A DNA stretch of 46,500 bases from assembly GCF_964355755.1 (NCBI RefSeq), contig NC_092671.1:40811804-40858303 (forward strand). Direction: 5' to 3'. Below are positions 35,401 to 44,400 of this stretch, one piece after another. The stretch is from Antedon mediterranea. Taxonomy: Eukaryota; Echinodermata; Crinoidea; Comatulida; Antedonidae. The notes under the pieces were generated by a model. The model was not told the origin of the DNA, searched no databases, and worked only from the letters and a program-made list of their open reading frames with translations. The translations under genes were made by a program, and so were the position numbers. Each line of letters begins with the position of its first letter. Position 1 is the stretch's first letter.

Positions 35401-38400
35401 CATTTTGAGTTTCTTATATTTAAATGAAAAAAGGAAATTAATGCTGCTCAATAATTGTTGTGTTTTAAACTATTAGTCTCATTATTTTTTTTTCATAATT
35501 ACTTTTACATTTATTTTTTAGGATCATTATGATTTTGGTATGAGAGCAGTAAAAACAGTTATTTCTGCAGCTGGTAATCTGAAACGAGAAAATTCTGAAA
35601 TGAATGAGGTATTTAATTTATTAAGTAGTACGTTGTATTAATTGATCTTAACGAAGACTAAAGTATTAGATCTAGTCTCATGATTAGGTGGTACATTACA
35701 CGAAGACTAAAGTATTAGATCTAGTCTCATGATTAGGTGGTACATTACACGAAGACTAAAGTATTAGATCTAGTCTCATGATTAGGTGGTACATTACACG
35801 AAGACTAAAGTATTAGATCTAGTCTCATGATTAGGTGGCACATTACACGAAGACTAAAGTATTAGATCTAGTCTCATGATTAGGTGGTACATTACACGAA
35901 GACTAAAGTATTAGATCTAGTCTCATGATTAGGTGGTACATTACACGAAGACTAAAGTATTAGATCTAGTCTCATGATTAGGTGGTACATTACACGAAGA
36001 CTAAAGTATTAGATCTAGTCTCATGATTAGGTGGTACATTACACAAAGACTAAAGTATTAGATCTAGTCTCATGATTAGGTGGTACATTACACGAAGACT
36101 AAAGTATTAGATCTAGTCTCATGATTAGGTGGTACATTACACGAAAACTAAAGTATCAGATCTAGTCTCATGATTAGGTGGTACATTACACGAACACTAA
36201 AGTATTAGATCTAGTCTCATGATTAGGTGGTACATTAAACGAAGACTAAAGTATTAGATCTAGTCTCATGATTTGGTGGTACATTACACGAAGACTAAAG
36301 TATTAGATCTAGTCTCATGATTAGATGGTACATTACACGAAGACTAAAGTATTAGATCTAGTCTCATGATTAGGTGGTACATTACACGAAGACTAAAGTA
36401 TTAGATCTAGTCTCATGATTAGGTGGTACATTACACGAAGACTAAAGTATTAGATCTAGTCTCATGATTAGGTGGTACATTACACGAAGACTAAAGTATT
36501 AGATCTAGTCTCATGATTAGGTGGTACATTACACGAAGACTAAAGTATTAGATCTAGTCTCATGATTAGGTGGTACATTACACGAAGACTAAAGTATTAG
36601 ATCTAGTCTCATGATTAGGTGGTACATTACACGAAGACTAAAGTATTAGATCTAGTCTCATGATTAGGTGGTACATTACACGTTCAGGTTATTTGTTTGA
36701 ATTTTATCAAAGTAAGACTGGTTGGTAACGGCTATCTCCATTGCAAATGTGTGCCATATTTAATGTGCTTTTCTACATTCACATTTGTACAATTTGTAAT
36801 TTGTGCCTGCCTTGTTGAATAGACTACAGTCCATCTTGCTGACTAATTCTACTTCCATTCACATTTGTACAATTTGTAATTTGTGCCTACCTTGTTGAAT
36901 AGACTACAGTCCATCTTGCCGACTAATTCTACTTCCATTCACATTTGTACAATTTGTAATTTGTGCCTACCTTGTTGAATAGACTACAGTCCATCTTGCC
37001 GACTAATTCTACTTCCATTCACATTTGTACAATTTGTAATTTGTGCCTGCCTTGTTGAATAGACTACAGTCCATCTTGCCGACTAATTCTACTTCCATTC
37101 ACATTTGTACAATTTGTAATTTGTGCCCGCCTTGTTGAATAGACTACAGTCCATCTTGCCGACTAATTCTACTTCCATTCACATTTGTACAATTTGTAAT
37201 TTGTGCCTACCTTGTTGAATAGACTACAGTCCATCTTGCCGACTAATTCTACTTCCATTCACATTTGTACAATTTGTAATTTGTGCCTGCCTTGTTGAAT
37301 AGACTACAGTCCATCTTGCTGACTAATTCTACTTCCATTCACATTTGTACAATTTGTAATTTGTGCCTGCCTTGTTGAATAGACTACGGTCCATCTTGCC
37401 GACTAATTCTACTTCCATTCACATTTGTACAATTTGTAATTTGTGCCCGCCTTGTTGAATAGACTACAGTCCATCTTGCCGACTAATTCTACTTCCATTC
37501 ACATTTGTACAATTTGTAATTTGTGCCTGCCTTGTTGAATAGACTACAGTCTATCTTGCTGACTAATTCTACTTCCATTCACATTTGTACAATTTGTAAT
37601 TTGTGCCTGCCTTGTTGAATAGACTACGGTCCATCTTGCCGACTAATTCTACTTCCATTCACATTTGTACAATTTGTAATTTGTGCCCGCCTTGTTGAAT
37701 AGACTACAGTCCATCTTGCTGACTAATTCATCATTTGTTTCCTGTATTCTTATCTTAATTGTTTAGTGTTTAATTTATTCCTATTTGACCTTTGTAGGAA
37801 TTGATTGTTTTAAGAGCTATTCGTGATGTTAATGTTCCAAAGTTTTTACAAGATGACTTGAAGTTATTCAATGGCATTGTCTCTGATCTTTTTCCGAAAA
37901 TTAAGTAAGAATCTACCTTTTTTTTTTTAAATGATGACATGAAATAAAGTATATGTTCTTTATGAAGATTACAATTTATTAATGTTATTACTATTTCATT
38001 ATATAGAGAAGAACCAATAGATTACGGTGCATTGGATGCTGCATTGAGAAGCAGTTGTTTCAACATGGACCTAAAAGATGTGGATGGGTTTATTACTAAA
38101 TGTATTCAATTGTATGAGACAACTGTTGTGAGACATGGGCTTATGTTAGTTGGTCCAGCTGGGTCTGGTAAAACCAAATGCTATGAGGTTTTAAAACAAT
38201 CTATTACATCATTGAAAGGAGAACAAGCTGTAGGTGGTGGTGTTTATGAGAATGTTCATACTTTCATTTTAAACCCTAAGAGTATAACAATGGGACAGCT
38301 GTATGGTGAATTTGATATGCTCACTCATGAATGGTAAGTTAGTAGCTCATATTTTAGTCTTGATTTTATTGATATGCTCACTCATGAATGGTAAGTTAGT

Positions 38401-41400
38401 AGCTCATATTTTAGTCTTGTTTTTATTGATATGCTCACTCATGAATGGTAAGTTAGTAGCTCATATTTTAGTCTTGTTTTTATTGATATGCTCACTCATG
38501 AATGGTAAGTTAGTAGCTCATATTTTAGTCTTGATTTTATTGATATGCTCACTCATGAATGGTAAGTTAGTAGCTCATATTTTAGTCTTGATTTTATTGA
38601 TATGCTCACTCATGAATGGTAAGTTAGTAGCTCATATTTTAGTCTTGTTTTTATTGATATGCTCACTCATGAATGGTAAGTTAGTAGCTCATATTTTAGT
38701 CTTGTTTTTATTGATATGCTCACTCATGAATGGTAAGTTAGTAGCTCATATTTTAGTCTTGATTTTATTGATATGCTCACTCATGAATGGTAAGTTAGTA
38801 GCTCATATTTTAGTCTTGTTTTTATTGATATGCTCACTCATGAATGGTAAGTTAGTAGCTCATATTTTAGTCTTGTTTTTATTTACATAATTGTATTCTA
38901 TATCTTATGTATTGCAGCATCAATATATCAGCTTGTCACAATTTTAAATTACTTTTAAAATAATTTTTGTCTATTTATTTGACAGGACTGATGGTATTCT
39001 GTCGTCTTTAATTCGTATGGGTTCAGCTAAGCAAGATGAAGATTCTCGTTGGTATTTGTTTGATGGTCCAGTTGATGCTGTATGGATTGAAAACATGAAC
39101 ACAGTCCTGGATGATAATAAGAAACTCTGCTTAAGTAGTGGTGAAATCATCAAGCTAACAGAAGTACATTCATTATTACCTTAAATTAATTTGGTTTTTT
39201 TTTAAATTTTGTACGACAAAGAAAGAATAGAATAGTATAAACAATAATCATCATTTAATATAAGATCTATCTATCATTTAAAAATCTTGTTCTTGTGTTA
39301 ATATTAAAATTGATACTCTTTGCATTACAATTATTCACAAAGATAAAACATTATTACCATTTGTTTTAGTTCCAAAGAATGATCTTTGAGGTTGCAGATT
39401 TAGCCGTCGCATCACCTGCCACAGTCAGTAGATGTGGTATGGTTTATATTGAGCCTAGCATCTTAGGCCTTAGTCCTTTTACGGAGTGCTGGCTGAAGAA
39501 GCTACCTGATGCTATCTATCCTTACAAAGACCAGCTTTCTGACTTGTTTACTAAGTTTCTCCAGGTTAGTAACATCATTTATTGTAGAACGCCCTTAGCA
39601 TCATAATACTGTTCAATAACTCTTTATTCACGCTGTACAAAAACATACACTTGTTTGACCGAGGTCATAACAAAAGTATGTAATAGATTCTCAGTTTAAA
39701 TTTAAACAGGTTGACATATATAATTAAATGCTTTTAAACTTTATATTCATGTTCATCTGTACCATTTTTTCTAGGAATCCATTGATTTTGTTCGTACAAA
39801 TTGTAAAGAGATAGTTGGTAACATTGACAGCAACCTGACATTAAGTTTGACTAGACTTATGGATTGTTTTTTCAAACCATTTGTACCTAAAGAGGTAAGT
39901 AACTGAAGTTACACTGAAGTTGATCAATCCCTCTAATCTGAATTACAATGTAATTGTAGTGGATAACAGTAATTTGTGTGTACCCGTTTACTATGTTACA
40001 ACTTATTGGAGCATTAACAAAATATATCACAGTGCTCGGATTGTTCAATAAAAAAATATCAAACATGAATTTATAACCAATGTTCTTATTATAGATACTG
40101 TGTTCATTTGTATTAAATTGTTCATTTTATTACTTCTTTTAAAATGTTTCTTTTCATTTTAATGGTTGTGTTGCTATAGAAACGAAGGGTAAGATAAAGA
40201 GTCTCCCATTGTTATTCATAAATGTACAGTACCTGTCATAAAGTTCCATGCCCCATAGTCGGTAGCATTAGTATAATTGTTCACAACAGAATTCTATTGT
40301 TGGTAGCATTAGTATAATTGTTCACACTAGAATTCAATCATTCTCAACATTAGAACATCTAGTTGAATACATTCTCTTGCTATAATCATACATTCTTTAA
40401 ACCTGAAACTAGTGCCATTACTTAGTTCTGCATTTTAGTTTTTTTTTTCCATTTCAATTCAGAAACACATACTGTAGATTGAATGTAGACAACATTAATA
40501 CAATTACAGACTTATGCTTTAAATACTTAATTTTAAAATAGAATTTAAATATCAAACCATTTATTGCTTGTGATTAGAAACATATTCATATCATTAAACC
40601 ATTTATTGCTTGTGATTAGAAACATATTCATATCATTACCTTGCTGTATGTTTAATTTCTGATTCAAGACTATTGAAAGCCAATGGTTCAATCATGCTGG
40701 ATAAGTGCCTTTTGCCAATCCTTGTCAATGTCCTACAATCATCAGTTGTAATGCTGGATCAGCGCCTTTTGCCAATCCTTGTCAATGTCCTACAATCATC
40801 AGTTGTATTGCTGGATAAGTGCCTTTTGCCAATCCTTGTCAATGTCCTACAATCATCAGTTGGAATGCTGGATCAGCGCCTTTTGCCAATCCTTGTCAAT
40901 GTCCTACAATCATCAGTTGTAATGCTGGATCAGCGCCTTTGGCCAATCCTTGTCAATGTCCTACAATCATCAGTTGTAATGCTGGATCAGCGCCTTTTGC
41001 CAATCCTTGTCAATTTCCTACAATCATCAGTTGTAATGCTGGATCAGCGCCTTTTGCCAATCCTTGTCAATGTCCTACAATCATCAGTTGTAATGCTGGA
41101 TCAGCGCCTTTTGCCAATCCTTGTCAATTTCCTACAATCATCAGTTGTAATGCTGGATCAGCGCCTTTTGCCAATCCTTGTCAATGTCCTACAATCATCA
41201 GTTGTAATGCTGGATCAGCGCCTTTTGCAAATCCTTGTCAATGTCCTACAATCATCAGTTGTAATGCTGGATCAGCGCCTTTTGCCAATCCTTGTCAATT
41301 TCCTACAATCATCAGTTGTAATGCTGTGTAATATTTCCTTTTGTATTGTATCCTATAAATTTGTTGGAGTTGGGTAGCCGAGTGGTTAGGACACTTGACT

Positions 41401-44400
41401 GTAATACAGATAGACACCCGGGTTCAATTCCAGACAACTCCCAGTCCACTCAGCTGTAAATGAGTACCTAGTTGAAAATACTAGGGAGAAAAACCCGGCG
41501 TGGAAAGGAACTGGCCTCTTTACCACATAATGCCGAGGCTTAGTACAATGAGCTCCTAACAGCTCATTCCCCTATGTTCAGAATGAACACGGGACTAATT
41601 ACCTCACCACCTATAAATAACAGCGTATGTCAATTTTCAGGGTGACAGACCACTTCCAGCAGACAGTTTGATGCGTATAGAAGAGTTGATAGAGCCATGG
41701 TTTATCTTCGCATTAGTATGGTCAGTAGGGGGCACTGTTGATGGAGATGGAAGGAAGAAGTTCAGTGATTATTTGCGAGAAAAGATGAAGAAAGAAAATG
41801 TAAGTACAGTCATTTGTACAACCTAGTTCTACATCTGTGATCTTATTCATTCAATAAAATAGTCTTACACATATGTTGTTTTATTCCAAAGATAAAGCTA
41901 CTTTTCCCAGCTGATCGCCTGGTTTATGATTACAAATTGGATGATGGTGGTATTACTAAATTATCAAAAGGAGACACAGAAGAGGAAGAAGAAGGTGATA
42001 GTGGCAACAAAGAGGTAAACATAGCACAACAAATCATTATCCTTGTTTCTTTCTGCTATGGGCTATTTTATCCATTACAATTTTATACAAATGTTATGTT
42101 AATAAACTTTATATTAATTATTTTATGAATTAAATATAGTTGAATGGTGTAGAATGGTTTGATTGCAATGCTTAAATCTATCATTTGATGCAAATAGCCA
42201 TGTTATTGCTACTGTATATAGAATATTGATTGTTTTGATTTCAGGTTCATTCTCAGGCGTATTCATTTCAGAATGTAGTAGTAGAACTGGAAGAGGTTAG
42301 AGTCAGGATAAATTAGCATCATGCATCTCAGTCTAGTTGTAGGCCAGGAATAAGGAAACACAAGAGTAGTTAGTTTTTTAATAGAAAGAATACTACATAA
42401 TAGGACATATTATTGAATATATCAGAATGTTTAATAATGAAAAATAAAAACAGAAATATGCCACATAAATGAAAATTGTTAATAATTATTGAATTGTTGA
42501 ATATGAACATTATTTATTGTTCTTTCCTTTTGAACTTCATTCTTTCTCATAATATTCAACAATGATTTGATAATGATACAAAACGATTGTAAATTTCTTT
42601 ATAGATTCGTTGGGTTGATTGGATGGAGGGTGTGGCACAATGTAAGATTTTACCAGAAACACAGTATGCTGATATTATAGTACCAACACCAGACACTGTA
42701 AGAGGATCATGGCTTATTGAAACTTTACTAGTCAATAACAAACAAGTAAGTCATTCATATATTTATTATTCACTAACAACATGAGCATGAGTCCCAATCA
42801 TATGCAATAGTATCAGGGTGTACAATAGTACTAATACTTGTAGAAGCATATACCTCATAAATAAATGTTTATGTTTTAACACAGAATGAAACAGGAGATA
42901 TTACTTACTTAATCTTGTTGAGATTCTTAGCATGATCAATTAGCGCCTAATATTTCTTTAAAGTAAACTTACACTGTGTGAATTTTTCTAGGTGTTGTGT
43001 GTTGGAGATACAGGTACAGGTAAATCTTTGACCGTCTCTGACAAGCTTCTGAAGAGTATGCCTAAGGATTTCCTCAGTAATTTTATTTCGTTCTCAGCAA
43101 GAACTAGTGCTAACCAGACCCAGGATCTTATCGACAGCAAACTTGACAAAAGGTACTGTAAAAAACAATAAAGTAAACAAAAATAAATATTGTGTACGGT
43201 AATATAATACTAATATTTTATGAATTATTAAAATGTGTCTTATCTGTATTTGATTCGACTTTCAGGTTGTTATTGAATACATACAATACATCAATGTTTA
43301 CACCATAAATCTTAAACAAACGGTTTACTACATATTATCACATTAAACTGATAGTGAAATAATGCACCATGATGCTATCATTGCTTTTCAGACGCAAGGG
43401 TGTTTTTGGGCCGCCATTAGGCAAGTATTTTGTGCTATTTGTTGATGATTTGAATATGCCTGCCCTTGAAGTGTATGGTGCACAGCCTCCAATAGAGTTG
43501 CTTAGACAGTGGATGGACCATAAAGGATGGTATGACAGAAAACAAATTGGTGAGCATTCCATGCATTCTAATCTCATGTAATTTATGATATGTTTCTCAT
43601 AAATGTACATAATATTAATACACATTATGTTTTTGAATTTTCTCAAAAAATCAAATGACAAATAAGATTTTAAACATGTTAATTTCAGGTGCATTCCGTG
43701 AACTTGTTGACATTACATTTGTATGTGCAATGGGTCCACCAGGTGGAGGTCGTAACCCAGTCACAACTCGTCTTATGCGTCATTTCAACTACTTATCATT
43801 CTGTGAAATGGAACATTCTAGTAAATCACGTATCTTTTCTACCATCTTAAACAGTTGGTTATGTGAGTATTAACTTATATATTTCATAATTGGTTTTGAT
43901 CTAATTATAGTGTAGTAAAAGTATCATTGAATAGTCATACTGTACAAATTCAACTTTAATTTAACTTGATAAGTTACTACTTTATTTTGTAATAGATGGT
44001 AATGAAGGAATACGTGAGCATTGTAACAAGCTTGTAGATTCATCTATTGATGTATACGAGACAATTACAACTCAGCTTCTACCAACACCAGCAAAGAGTC
44101 ATTACACATTCAATCTCAGAGACTTATCTAAAGTATTCCAAGGTAAGTAACATTTAGCAAGTGGTGGATGAGGTGATACATAAAGTACCGATCAGATTGT
44201 GATATAGGAGAAAGTAATCTTGTTGGCCCTATAAATAATAAAGTACCGATCAGATTGTGATATAGGAGAAAGTAATCTTGTTGGCCCTATATATAATACA
44301 GTACCGATCAGATTTTGATTTAGAAGAAAGTAATCTTGTTGACCCTTTAAATAATACAGTACTGATCAGATTGTGATATAGGAGAAAGTAATCTTGTTGG

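Noticed and set aside
35653-36681. CRISPR-like repeats with palindromic core
   Set aside because: Strict 49 bp head-to-tail units have no variable spacers. It is an intronic minisatellite.
38303-38890. 195-codon hydrophobic repeat frame
   Set aside because: It is the off-frame reading of the 57 bp donor array after exon 29; the true frame stops directly after the exon.
40673-41377. 234- and 170-codon open frames of 19-residue repeats
   Set aside because: Both lie on one 57 bp minisatellite inside a dynein intron, in two frames at once. Openness follows from a period divisible by three and a stop-free unit.
41366-41441. A functional tRNA gene
   Set aside because: The acceptor stem is perfect and A/B boxes are present, but the T stem is mismatched and a long non-tRNA body follows. 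A SINE explains all of it.
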